Below are positions 1-11,260 of a stretch of DNA of 64,000 bases, in pieces. This DNA comes from Isoetes taiwanensis (taxonomy: Eukaryota; Streptophyta; Lycopodiopsida; Isoetales; Isoetaceae). The stretch's first letter is position 1. The number at the start of each line of letters is the position of its first letter. The DNA lies in the NCBI GenBank assembly GCA_021234155.1, contig JAJEKV010000059.1, positions 8,068,779-8,132,778 of the forward strand, read 5' to 3'. Under the pieces are notes generated by a model that worked only from the letters and a program-made list of their open reading frames with translations, made no database searches and was not told the origin of the DNA. Made by a program: the position numbers and the translations under genes.

Positions 1-2240
1 TCCGAAAGCAAAATTACGTCATCAAATAGCTCAAATGTCTCTGGTGTTGGCGAAAGAATTGACATCAATACTGTACTTTGCATGACATGGATTGTGCAAA
101 CTTGGCTGCATTAATAGAATGCATGCATTAACAGATGGGAGTTACTGTGGTTTCTAAACTCACTCTACAGCTGGATGATATACCAATGCCGTAGATGCTA
201 GTGTGCACAATTTGAATTAGCCAAGAAGCTTGTCACAGTTAAAGCTCTTCTCGTGCAGAATGGAATAAAATTTTATGTTTGCAACACTGTGGTCCTGTGG
301 ATAACTTGATTAGCTTTGATGTGGTCAATGTGCCAATGTTTCCTGCTATGTCCCCTTGGGAGCTGCAACACTTTTGATGTTGTCTGTGCTTCAGAGTTGC
401 ATGATTTTGAAAGCTTAAAATCATTTCTATTTAGCGAGTGGCAGGCGGGGGTATTTATCTTAAGGTATGCGGGGGGCAAGCTTATTGTTTCTATTTAGCA
501 GGGCAAGGGTATTTATCTTAAGCCTAGCTAGTCCAACCAAGATTTTTCAACAAAGTGACCTCTCCGACTCATGCACTTTGCCAAGCAGATAAATGGGCGC
601 TTGGTAATGTGTTAGCTTCTGATATATTTAATCCAACATGCAGGGCCTTAATCTACACAAAGAAATATATTCTGCAGGACCTTATTCTTAGTCTTATTCT
701 TATGTAGAGAGAGCATGCATATTGAGAAACTCGGTTGCATCAATATAAACATGTCACAAAAAGATGTCTTACAGCACCCATCTTCAATTGAGATGAAACA
801 TCCGATGGAACGCTCATAGGACGTTGGCACACAGTGGCTGCATTATAAACAATTGTATCAAAGGTGAGCAAACCACCATCCTACAAAAGAAATTGAATGC
901 TGAAAACCTGAAAAGCAATATTTTGGCATGCCTAGATCCCAGCTGGCTCACCTATATGATATGCACCAGGGCATCCATCACAAAGTACAAGCTTCCCACC
1001 GGCTCCAAGGGTCTCTGAGGTTTTTCCAGGCTATTTTCTAAAGGAAGTGCAAGAGCAGCTTCATGAAGTGAACGGCCATCAGAAAGATAAATACAATTAT
1101 ACCTGCCACCAAACAGTAATTAGAAACATGACATGATCTAGCTGTGCAACTGTACTATACCAAATATTACATCGAATTACATTTATCTGTATACAGACTT
1201 CAACATGAGAACCAGAATTTCTGCACTAACTGCCAATGATGGATGGCAATAACTTCACTTCTTTTTAAGCAATTATTCTTGATTGAAAATGGAAGGAGGA
1301 AACAAATTAAGAACAAGAAAGCTGCTTATGTTTTGCATCTTCATTTTGATAATAAATCATTGGCAGCATACGATTAATTTGTAAAGGTCTACAATTGCCA
1401 GCACCTAGCACCTGATGCTGTTACATGGGCATCCGCAATTTGTTCCTGATCTTTGGCCAATAAATTGCTTTCCTACAACATCTAACCATTGGGCGATATA
1501 ATTGACATCCCACTGACATATTTGATCAAACAAATTGAGATTATGGATGACTTTAATAACACAACCGGCTCATGGGACCTTAAGAATGTAGATTATTTGC
1601 TAAACTGGCCATCACAGCTAGTACACTTATTGTTTTTGCAAGCCCACAGTTCATGACTGCAGACACATGCACTTTGCCAAGCAGACATCTAAGCACACAT
1701 GCACTTTGCCAAGCAGACATGCACTTTGCCAAGCAGACTTTCCTGATTGGGAGCAACACGTTGCATTTCTTGTAGCAACATTGGGCATGGAACTGTAGCC
1801 TTAACCTTGAGATACATCACAAATTTTCCCTGATAATAGAAGATAGGCTCCAGCAGGAAGTGTTGGGGCTTCCTTAGCCAGTCACAAACCCTCCAGCTAT
1901 TTCAGCTCCTGCTAACTACATGAAGTACATAATGCTAACTACTAAAGTAAACAAAGTTTTAAAGTAGACAAAGGCTCTTACCTCATTTTAAGCTTATGGA
2001 ACTCGTTATGAAATTCCAACATTTTGTAGCAGTCCAATATAACCCAATGATCAAGTGTGCCAACAAAATAGTTACATTTGAGTGCAACAGATCTGTGGGT
2101 AGCTTGTATAAAACAGAATTTGGATCAAATACACATGGAGGCAGCTTGTATAAAACAGAATATGGAACACAAATTTCACTTTGGGAATTGAACCCAACAA
2201 TTGGCCATTGCGACATTCCTTTTTTTTTTTTCTCTCTAGT
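1..2240. other. Non-coding stretch with a dispersed 19-bp repeat
   Basis: I see no gene here; open frames are short and show no domain. A 19-bp word beginning ATGCACTTTGCC occurs at 571-589, 1667-1685, 1699-1717 and 1719-1737, the last three in near-tandem order. A shorter duplication (AGCTTGTATAAAACAGAAT) lies at about 2101 and 2142, just past the end of the minus-strand gene that follows. Confidence 0.5.
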
Positions 2241-2243
2241 CTA

Positions 2244-3493
2244 TTGTTCAAGAACAGCTCTCACATTGTGAGGAGGCATACAATCTTTACATTTGATCAA
2301 GCATTCTCTTCTAAAACCCACCTTTTTATCATTTCTAATAAATTGGAATTCAGAACATCCAGAAAGGGACTCCAATAGCTTTCTGCATTCTAGAAGTGAC
2401 CATTCCTCCTCCACATCTAGTGTGTATAAATGGTCGTTTCCCATGTCTATTGCCAGTTGCATCATCGGAGACCTTAAGTGGTGTTCTTCTACTGGTTTCC
2501 AAGAATAATGCCCACTTTCCCAAAATCTGCTTTCCTCCTTTGCACATAGAAATTGCAATATAATGTTTGCTTGGGTAATCTATATCTCGCATAAATAAGT
2601 CGAAAACAATCTGATGGCATGCAATTTAAACCCAAAGAAATTTCATACCTGAATATCATGCTACTTGTATCAACTGTGCATTCTGTAATTTGCCCACCAG
2701 TGTCATGAAGTTTTCTCTTCCATTCGCCAAAAAAAATACTCTGAAGCTTTTCGTATTCAACATCACGTAAAGTGTATGTTTGAGGGGAAATTTTCAACGT
2801 GTTCACATCCTTGAAAAGATATGCAAATACTTTAAATGGTAATAAAACTTTTATTCCACATCTAACTCCTCCTCTTTCAATCAACATTCTTCCGACCTCG
2901 ATTGCTAGCATGTAGCGATATGCCGTCACTATTTGCATGTCACTAAAACCCCTGGATATGAAAGTGAGGTTTGGCACATCCACTAACCTAAGTTTGCCCA
3001 CTTTACCTTCTGTCTTTGTGTAGTGGTATTTATGGAACCAAATACCCCTATCTCTAAGAGTTGACATGGATATAGCAGGAAATAGCAACTCACCAAGGCT
3101 AAAATGATGGACCTCCAATACACTAGTTATAGAGTGGACAGAAACTTTATCTTTAAAGTCAGAGGAGCAAATACAATTGACTTCCATCTTTGGAAATTGC
3201 GGTTTGTTGGCGACTTCTTCTTTGAGCATATCACTAAGACTATATGCATGTGCAACCATAATCTCATCCACTTTTCTACATGTTTGGCTAATTACAAACC
3301 CAACCACTTTGGCCTTCCAATGAGAAGAAATATCACCCAACTTTCTTCTCTTGACAGCGTGCTCACCTGATTGACGAGGCCTCATTGTAATCCATGATCC
3401 TAATGAAATATGCAACTCAATCCAATTACCATTCATGTCCTTGCTATTTTTCACAATAATGTGGCTAATTTCATATCGGCTGCTACCCATCAC
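2244..3493 (-). CDS. Unrecognised plant gene, two coding blocks
   Basis: I do not recognise the product. The upstream block (3493 down to about 2649) is a long uninterrupted frame that follows a plausible acceptor (pyrimidine-rich, then TGCAG) and contains a basic stretch (KRRKLGD) and mixed alpha/beta-looking sequence without membrane segments or repeats. It ends at a good donor (CAG then GTATGA, near 2649). The downstream block (about 2540 down to 2244) is also coding-like and acidic, and ends with a Cys pair (KCKDC). The obvious donor/acceptor pair does not keep both blocks in one frame, so the splice I see may be wrong or the gene damaged. A possible upstream exon lies at 4336-4608. Being long and codon-like, it is probably a host gene or a recent pseudogene. 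Confidence 0.4.
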
Positions 3494-4620
3494 CTGCATT
3501 TGCATAGAAAAGCATTATTATTAATTTAAGATGCACCAAATACTTGCTCTCTAGTGTCATGTCAAATATTAACAGAAATGGATTGCATGATTTAGTAAGC
3601 AATATTCTACTATTCATAAGCAATACTACTACGACAATGAAGATGAAGAGGACAAAGAATTCAACAAAGATTCACTAGTACAAAGTATTAATGTAAAAGG
3701 TTAACTCTCTACTGGTTAAAGAAATGATCATCAACATTAAGATATGATACCTGGAAGTTATACTCTGTAATATACACAGGGAGCAAACTCTGATATATTC
3801 ACAAAGCTAGAATCTCAAATTGAGAATTCAGTTGCCTGCAAAAGGAAAAGTGAATACAGTGACCTGCAAAAGCAAAATGCAAATGCAAAAGTAAAAGCAA
3901 ATCAAATAAGCCTCACATTACTCCGTTTTCATTTTATCCATATAACACTTGAATTTTAACTGCTAAGATGTATGAGGTGTACCATATTGCTCAGTAATAT
4001 ATTTACTGATTAAAGAACTATTCTTGAGTGCAGAGGTGTACCATATTGCTCAATAATATATTTACTGATTAAAGAACTATTCTTGAGTGCAGGAAGATTC
4101 TGCTGCAGATCGTGAAAAGAAATTAATACCATAGTTAAGGAGAACATTACCTGTTGTAGAATCCGTAGGTGATATATCATTGAGCCTGACTCTCAGCCTA
4201 TGAATTTGATGGATATGATTAAGTCACCTGCAAAGCAAAACCAAGAGCATGAATATTAGCAAGTGTTAAAGAGGCAAACGAAGAACTTAACAAGAACTCT
4301 TGCAACAGGGAAATATAGGCCTTACGGTTGCATTTTTACCTAGTCCAATCGTTCAAGAATCGAAGAATGAATGGTAACAAAAAATATGAATGGTGATCGA
4401 AAGCTCTGCACCGAATCGCCAGCAACGTCCGAATAATTTTCGGTAGAGATGTGATATTACTGATTTTTCTGTGCCAATCCTTACAACCTGTTCTATTCCA
4501 TGCTTGAATCGGGAGGACAAGAAGGTCGTCAAGAGTAGAGAGAAGAATTAGGGGGAAATGAGAAGACCTAAATTTTGAATGCTTAATGGCGGTTCGTATT
4601 GAAACCAATTTTGGTAATTT
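3494..4620 (-). other. Probable introns and 5' exon of the minus-strand gene
   Basis: The stretch is AT-rich. It holds a tandem duplication (annotated separately) and, at 4336-4608, a 90-codon minus-strand frame that ends at a donor-like TAG/GTAAAA. That frame may be a 5' exon of the gene at 2.2-3.5 kb, but it has no recognisable domain and could be untranslated. Confidence 0.25.
3975..4092. repeat. 59-bp tandem duplication
   Basis: Two adjacent 59-bp units starting AGGTGTACCATATTGCTC (3975-4033 and 4034-4092) differ at one visible position (CAGTAAT versus CAATAAT). The near identity suggests a recent local duplication, probably inside an intron of the minus-strand gene. Confidence 0.9.
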
Positions 4621-4947
4621 TATCTTGCATTAAATAATATGGCTTCATAAATGCCATTGTTTTAATGACCAAGTATTAATTGTTTGGTACAATTGCCATG
4701 GGGTGCCACCTAGGAATTCAGTGCCACGTAATTACGGCATAAAACAACTTGAGCTATGCTCTCATTGGCTAGTATATTTTGCTGATGTGTTTTTTTTAAT
4801 TAATCTATTTGGGACAAAAGATGATCTCATTTTTCCTCTAATGGCCGTAGGATGGATGGATCCGACGATCGAGGTCGTCCAGGGTGCACCTCGTTTAGAA
4901 TATGTACTGAAAAACTAATGTACCAGATAACTATTCAAAGGCTTAAT

Positions 4948-5084
4948 GGCATAAAAAACAAATGTCTTCAACACTTTTCGAACACCCAGACACATCTATA
5001 TAAACCGTTATAGTTGGCATAAAAAACAAATGTCTTCAACACTTTTCGAACACCCAAGACACATCTATATAAACCGTTATAGTT
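4948..5084. repeat. 68/69-bp tandem duplication
   Basis: Two units starting GGCATAAAAAACAAATG (4948-5015 and 5016-5084) differ by a single inserted A. They lie upstream of the minus-strand gene and contain a TATATAAA element in each copy, so the duplication doubled any TATA-like signal there. Confidence 0.9.
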
Positions 5085-7058
5085 GTGAAATTATAGATAT
5101 AAGATTCAGAATTGTTGGACTCTCAGGCATTGCTAAATATGTAAGCTACTGGCATACTCATATCTACCCGGTTCAATTTTGAACCCACATGACATCAGCA
5201 AGCAAACTAATGATAGCATAATAAAGTAATAGGCAAGAGGAGGCAATTATCCATTTTCAAGGCAAAGTAGTTTTATATGATTGTTGGTTGAGGTCAAGGA
5301 TAGGATGAAAGAGGGGACCAATGGCATTTGAAAATTCATGTATGCAGGTACAATAAGGAATGGCATGCCTTGACTAATGATGTAAGGCTTGACATTATCC
5401 TTTAAAATATTACATGGTCAAGGCGAAGGGGGCAAAGGGAGCGAACAAAATAAATTCACAGATTTATGAAAGGCAATTTGCCTTCTGTTGTGGAGGCGCG
5501 GCGGCTGAGCCTCCAAACCTCGTGTGGGGTTTGAAGCGGGATAAAATTGAAGATACAACAATATAAAATTGAATTGAAAATGAGGAAGAGGGCGGGTGTA
5601 TAATTAGGGTGCTTTCCAGCGTTGGGGAAACCTTTTTCCTATTATCGGAAAATTTCCTATGGTTTTTTAACCAAGTCGGAATTTGCAATTTTGAATCGGA
5701 TCGTTCCTGCAAACAAAATTCACAACCGGATATCATTTCACCATTGTAAAGTTAGCCACATATGTTTTGAATATTGTTTGCAACTTAGAATTTTTTCTTA
5801 GCCATATTTTCCTTGTCTCAAATATGGTTTTCAACTTAGGCCTTTTATTTCTCAGTGACGAAAAATGCTAGAGTGCTTCTTTTTTCTGCTGAATTCAAAC
5901 AAGATGGCAAAGTAAGCATTTCTGATGGTAAGGATATGGATCTTTACTGCAGTTAGAGAGAAACAAAAGCCCAGAGTATGGGCCTGGCATGTCATGTCAA
6001 AATAAGAAGCTAAAAGAAGCTTATGCCTGTTTGTTTATCCGACTCCCAAATATGATGTTACATTCTTATGCTGCAAAATTTCGCCAGAGATTACCCATCA
6101 GCCAAACTTTTGCACGTAGAGTAGAGAGCTGCATACAGCTGGTCATGCCGATTTGCCCTTATTTAGTCCTCCATTTGAACAGTGGGACATCACAAATTTG
6201 GATGGATGCCTTAACAGACCGGGAACAGGGTTCTAGAAATTCGAATACTGCGGTAACTGTGGCTTAAAATAATCTTGATCCTCTAGCCATGAAAGAACAA
6301 AGCTGGATTTCTACAAATAATAAATTAAACTCAGTTAAGGAGAAGGATTACATGTTTACCTTATAGAGCTAAACTCCGGCAGTAATAGGATGAACATGGT
6401 CTATTGCAAAGCACTTTCTGGATCTCAGTTATACTCCAGCTTTGTGTGATTTAGATAGCTCCCAATCCATCCTGGCTTTCGTCTAAACGCCAGTTCTACA
6501 ACTCTGGCGCAATGGATCTCATGCTAATCTATCGGAGACTGTCGGTGGGTCTGCTGCAGCTGCTAATCCGATTAATTCCGCTGGTGCATCTGTGAATCCC
6601 TTCAATCCTTCCGCAACCGCAACTATGGTCTGGCAAATATAAATCGTTGCACTGTTGTTGTGTTAAAACTGGAGATTTCCGGGTAGCGTAGGCATGTTCC
6701 CTCCCTTTTTTTTGTTCATTGCATTTAATTTTGACCGCGACATGCTAGTAAATGCCGGTTTGTGCTTTCCCAGTCGGCCAGTTTCTGAAAATCCACAATT
6801 TTTGTGCGGAACAGGTTCCGCCAGTTTGCCACGTTAGACGGTGAGTTGGCAATTTGAAACGGAAAATTTGGCTTTGCCCCGGAGTTTCCCCAACGCTGGT
6901 GCTTTCCCATGAATTGCAGACTTGAAAAAGTCGTACTGAGCTCAGAATTTTGTGGAGAATACGTTGCGACTCATGTCCTACACATGAATCAAGCAAGTAA
7001 GGCACTTATGGGAGCGTTGGAGCCTTCGACCTGACCTCAAGAAAATCTCCAGGTTTTA
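5085..7058. other. Non-coding region with MITE-like ends
   Basis: No coding signal. Several copies of a GGGTGCTTTCC-type end occur here (5607, about 6898) and just downstream (7059, 7301, 7322). A 16-bp perfect inverted pair, CCAGCGTTGGGGAAAC, lies at 5616-5631 with its complement at 6884-6899. The left end at 5607 is preceded by TTA, the target duplication expected of PIF/Harbinger-type MITEs. I read this as fragments of nested MITEs of one family. Confidence 0.45.
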
Positions 7059-7301
7059 GGGTGCTTTTCCATGGGCCTCCGACATCAAGGTTTTCTTGAG
7101 GTCCAGATCAAGGCCATGGGCCTCCGACATCAAGGTTTTCTTGAGGTCCAGATCAAGGCGTGCAGATTCCCGTAGGCGCTTCAACCTCAAAGACTCAAGT
7201 TTTTGACCCGAATAAAAAAATAATCACCAAATATTTCTCAACGCTCAGGTTTTTGACCTGGACCCAGATTTTCAGGTCGCTAATCTCATGGGAAAGCACC
7301 C
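7059..7301. mobile_element. Tourist-like (PIF/Harbinger) MITE, 243 bp
   Basis: The left end reads GGGTGCTTTTCCATG and the right end is its inverted complement with one mismatch. Both flanks are TTA (7056-7058 and 7302-7304), the 3-bp target duplication of the PIF/Harbinger superfamily. The length and lack of a gene fit a non-autonomous Tourist-like MITE. Its left half holds a perfect 45-bp tandem duplication (7070-7114, 7115-7159). It sits about 300 bp upstream of the transporter start codon, so it may have supplied promoter sequence to that gene; this is inference. Confidence 0.75.
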
Positions 7302-7538
7302 TTAGTCCCACGGAAAGCACCCTTGGTGAGGACAAAATCCGAGAATCCCAACGAAAGTGGGTTGACCCCATAGTTAAGTTTAGCAGGGTACAAAAGTGCT
7401 TATACGTGGCTGACGTGGAGAGGTGGTTGTCTGACGTGGAAATGACGTGTCAAACAAACAAAAAAAAATCCGGCCCCACGAAGGCCTCGTGTGAAGGGGC
7501 GGGATTTTTCTCGCCCTGCACCTTCGCCGGACTTGGCT

Positions 7539-7556
7539 ATGGAGTCTCTCCCTTAA
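7539..7556 (+). promoter_or_regulatory. Five-codon upstream ORF in transporter leader
   Basis: An ATG at 7539 opens a MESLP-stop frame 46 bp before the transporter ATG. It arises because a block reading CGCCGGACTT(G/A)GCTATGGAG is present twice, at about 7524 and 7587. The second copy holds the real start and the first a truncated decoy. If the leader transcript includes both, scanning ribosomes meet the decoy first and translation could be lowered. Confidence 0.45.
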
Positions 7557-7601
7557 AAATCCGTCCCTCCGTTTCCAGTTTTATTTTCGCCGGACTTAGC
7601 T

Positions 7602-9395
7602 ATGGAGCTCCCAGCTATGAAATCCATCCTCTCCCGTACCATCCTCAGCCGCTGGATGGTCGTCGTCGCCGGTTTCTTTATCATGTCTTCTTCCGGCGCC
7701 ATTTATGCCTTTGGCGTTTACTCTGAAGCTCTCAAACTTGCTCTCCATTATAACCAAAAAACTCTTAATACTATCGGTTTCTTTAAAGATTTCGGTAATG
7801 TTGGAATTCTTGCCGGTCTTATTGCAGATCTAGCTCCGGCCTGGGTTGTTCTTTCGATCGGTGTTTCGTTTAATACGTTTGGTTATCTTATGATCTGGTT
7901 AGCTGTGGTTCATAAAATTTCTAAGCCTGCTCTTTGGCAGATGTATCTTTATATTACTGTCGGAGGTAATTCTGTCGCTTTTACTCATGCCGGAGCTCTG
8001 GTTACTTGTGTCAAGAATTTTCCGCTTCACAGAGGCATGATTGTGGGCTTGCTTAAAGGATTTTTAGGCCTCAGCTCTGCTATGCTTACTCTACTTTACC
8101 ATGCAATTTACGGCAGTAAGCAGAGCTCTTTTATTTTGCTTATCGTTTATGTTCCCTTCGTCGTGACTTTGAGTTTTATGTTCTTGATAAGGCCTATTCC
8201 TTTGCCTGTTGGAGATAAGATTGAAGACGAGAAGAAGGTCTTTTATAAATTGCTTGCAGTCGAGCTGACTGTGGCAGGGTATTTAATGGTTGTCATTTTG
8301 ATTCAACATAGTGTTGAGCTTAAGCAATTTGTGAATGAGCTTTTTGCCACAGTTATGGTATTGATTTTATGCAGTCCAATTGCCATGATTGTGAGGATGG
8401 AAATGAAGAAATTAAGCAATGAGAATGGCAAAGAATTATTTTCTGAGAATCAAATGAATCAAGAATTAGCAGCTTTTGAGCCAGAAAGAGAGCTTAAGGA
8501 AAAAAAGAGAGCAGAAGAAGATGAACCATTTGAACAGAAGCAGCTTGAGCAAAATTCTTCAGAAATGGCAGCTTCACAAGAAATTTCAACAAAGAGGCGG
8601 TGTTCACTGACAAAATTTTGGCAGCATGTGATGAATCCGCCAAGAATTGGCCAAGATTTCTCTGTCTGGCAAGCATTGTTCCATTTAGATTTCTGGATTC
8701 TATCCGTTGCAGCCACATGTGGGTTTGGAGCAGGATTGATGGCCATAGACAATCTAGGCCAGGTGGGAGCTGCTTTCGGCTATGATGCAGACAAAACCAG
8801 CACATTTGTCTCATTGATAAGCATATGGAATTGTCTGGGAAGAGTAGGAGCAGGGTTTGTGTCAGAAATTTTTCTTCAGAAAACAGGACTGCCCAGGCCA
8901 TTATTTTTTGCATTATCACTTGCAATTTCTGCTGTAGGACATCTAGTGATCGGATTAAGGCTTCCAGGAGCTCTGTTTATAGGATCAATCCTAATAGGCC
9001 TTTGTTTTGGAGCTCTATGGTCTCTGCTACACATAATTGTCTCAGAAATCTATGGGCTGAAGTATTACGGCACATTGCAGAGCATAATTGCTATGGCAAG
9101 TCCATTGGGCACATATTTGTTGTCTGTGAGAGTTGCAGGTTATTTATATGATCGGGAAACTGAGAAGCAAAATCTAATCTCGAGAAAAAATTCAAACGAA
9201 TGCCATGGCAAGCATTGCTACGACATTACATTCTATATAATGGCTGCAGTGTGCGCATTTGGATGCATTCTAACCATGTTTATGGTGATTAGAACGCGAA
9301 AATTTTACCGGACTGAAGTGTTCGAGAAATTGAAGCTCTGGAAGCTTGAGATGGCAGAGTTGAAGGGCAAGGAAAAGCCCCATAACGTAGTATGA
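7602..9395 (+). CDS. Nodulin-like MFS transporter (NFD4-type)
   Basis: This is a 597-residue major facilitator protein in a single exon. The N-terminal half matches the plant nodulin-like domain: it opens with RWMVVVAGFFIMSSSGAIYAFGVYSEALK, here cited as RWMVVVAGFF (residues 18-27) then YAFGVYSEALK, followed by about six membrane helices. A charged, Glu/Lys-rich cytosolic loop (about residues 268-330) separates it from a second set of six helices with conserved stretches such as DNLGQVG, SIWNCLGRVGAGF and SEIYGLKYYGTL. Relatives include NUCLEAR FUSION DEFECTIVE 4 and related plant membrane proteins of mostly unknown substrate. The frame is open throughout with no sign of decay. The start is chosen because the first Met lies just before the conserved domain and follows a GC-richer leader. 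I infer a functional gene; its substrate cannot be told from sequence. Confidence 0.9.
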   Translation: MELPAMKSILSRTILSRWMVVVAGFFIMSSSGAIYAFGVYSEALKLALHYNQKTLNTIGFFKDFGNVGILAGLIADLAPAWVVLSIGVSFNTFGYLMIWLAVVHKISKPALWQMYLYITVGGNSVAFTHAGALVTCVKNFPLHRGMIVGLLKGFLGLSSAMLTLLYHAIYGSKQSSFILLIVYVPFVVTLSFMFLIRPIPLPVGDKIEDEKKVFYKLLAVELTVAGYLMVVILIQHSVELKQFVNELFATVMVLILCSPIAMIVRMEMKKLSNENGKELFSENQMNQELAAFEPERELKEKKRAEEDEPFEQKQLEQNSSEMAASQEISTKRRCSLTKFWQHVMNPPRIGQDFSVWQALFHLDFWILSVAATCGFGAGLMAIDNLGQVGAAFGYDADKTSTFVSLISIWNCLGRVGAGFVSEIFLQKTGLPRPLFFALSLAISAVGHLVIGLRLPGALFIGSILIGLCFGALWSLLHIIVSEIYGLKYYGTLQSIIAMASPLGTYLLSVRVAGYLYDRETEKQNLISRKNSNECHGKHCYDITFYIMAAVCAFGCILTMFMVIRTRKFYRTEVFEKLKLWKLEMAELKGKEKPHNVV

Positions 9396-11131
9396 ATTTG
9401 TGTCTGTAAATTATTGAACCTTTCGTTCTCCATGTACAAAAGAGTTTGGTGTGAGGCTCTTCTGACAGCTGAATTAATGAAGATATGGGTCACTGGACCT
9501 TTTTCTCTGCCGGACTTCATTTTTCTTACCTACATACCAAAAAGGTCAATTGGTTGCCCAACAACCTTTGAAACTATTTTCGCCCGAAATAACAAACTTT
9601 ACAAGAAAAAAACAAGGTGTTGTTCACGAAGGGTTGCACTCAAGTGCCCCCAGGGTGAGTTTGCTTTTTTTTTTTTTTTTTTTTGGTTGTAGTTTCGTGT
9701 TGGAATTTAAAGAAGCAGCTTGTAATAAGTCAGAACAACATATGTTTCAAGAGGATGCTCGATTGAAGTATTTTAGCATATAAACTAGGTCGGAAGATGG
9801 AACTGCACGTGTTTATGGAACAAGTTGGCCATTATACACATCCGAATTGTACATACATAATAAAAGTTAGCCATTGTACCCACATTCATGACCTTGTAAA
9901 CATATCGCAAAGCAAGCTTAGATGGAATTCATATATAATGATAAACATCACAAGCACTATTTCGAGTTATTGTAAAATATCGACACATGAGCAGCATTCA
10001 ACTAATGTTGAGGAACCTTGATGCCTGCAAACGTCAGAACACAACTTCAAAGCACAATTAAGATGCTTGACATACAGCTGAAAACATCAAAACACTTCGT
10101 TTTGGGAGCAAATGATGGCTACCACTGCAAATGGTGTTGGCAATGTTGGTAGAAATAGGCAGCTGGCATTTAGCAGGAATACTGCTAACCAAGTGCAAGT
10201 CAACTTCTTATAAGCTTATAGGCAGCGATTATGGAGCGACATAAGCAACATGATCCTGGACATCAAACATAAAGAAGATGAGAACGACTGAACACTTCAT
10301 TATAGCACAAGAAATATATAAAACCAAATACAAACCTCACTAAAGCACAGCAGTAATCTAATTTATCTGACTGTGGCACGATCTTTTTCAACATATACAT
10401 CGACTTAGATCTACAGCAAATTGCACTTATAGTGCCTTATTCTGCATTGTCCTTAAGCTTCTAGAATGCTCTCATCTTTTGAGTTAAGTCACCAAGTCAA
10501 ATGCTCTTTCCCTTCTTTTTAAACATTAGCCTCTTCTAGCAGAATTATATAGATATCAAGTGCAGAAGCGAATACTGTCTTGTAGGCAGAAAGATCCTGC
10601 AGAGAAAGGGAGAATGGCATGCGCCTCTCACTGGTAACTATAGCTTACATGGTCTGCAGTTCTGCGCACAATAAAATACTTCCTCGGAATGATTGAAAGA
10701 AAATTTGCCCTTTACCTAGCATTGCTCCTATATTTACACTTCTTTAGATCAAACAGAATATCAGAAACTCGATTATGTGAAGCATATGAGATTCACAAAA
10801 TAAACGGAAAGAATGTAATAAAGTCATTGATGAATGTAGGTGCAAATTGGCTGATATTATCTGTTAGAAACCAAGAAGAATTTCCTGTACTACATTGATT
10901 CTGAATACATGGTCTCAGGAGTTTAGATAAATACATAGCAGGATATAGAGCATATGCTTCAATCTCATGAGATATAAATGTAGCAATCCAGCCTTTTCCA
11001 CTTTTTTTTCTTGGGTTTTCAGTTTCCCTTCTTCTTTTAACATTTCGAGAGTAGGCTAATAGATTAGCTGGAATGGCTATGCTCAGTCTTAGTGGATGTT
11101 TTCTATATTTGATTCTTGAACTCCTTTTCTT
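9396..11131. other. 3' flank of transporter; non-coding
   Basis: AT-rich sequence with no supported gene. A run of about 20 T lies at 9665-9684. The short frames here lack domains and codon bias. Confidence 0.5.
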
Positions 11132-11246
11132 TTTTTTTTTTTACGGACGAAAGCCAAAAAGTTTATTAATCAGATGAAAAGTACAAAGTTTACATGTCTC
11201 GTCTAACTGTGTAACCACAAAGAAGATGCCACAGGAGCACGAGCCT
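11132..11246 (-). mobile_element. 5'-truncated L1 LINE 3' tail with poly(A)
   Basis: Read on the minus strand, the sequence ends with GATTAATAAACTTTTTGGC then TTTCGTCCGTA and a poly(A) run, the typical 3' end of plant L1-type LINEs. The poly(T) is at 11132-11142 on the plus strand. Imperfect 14-bp flanks starting GAACT and ending TTTCTT, at 11118-11131 and 11247-11260, look like the target duplication. Only the last ~100 bp of the element was inserted. Confidence 0.65.
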
Positions 11247-11260
11247 GAACTTCATTTCTT

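Noticed and set aside
5607-6910. A single 1.3-kb transposon bounded by CCAGCGTTGGGGAAAC arms
   Set aside because: The outer bases differ: the right arm is followed by TGCTTTCCC rather than GGAAAGCACCC, so the ends do not match as one element. Nested MITE fragments explain it better.
8459-8925. Minus-strand frames of 97 and 143 codons inside the transporter gene
   Set aside because: They are shadows of the strong plus-strand coding sequence and have no domain.
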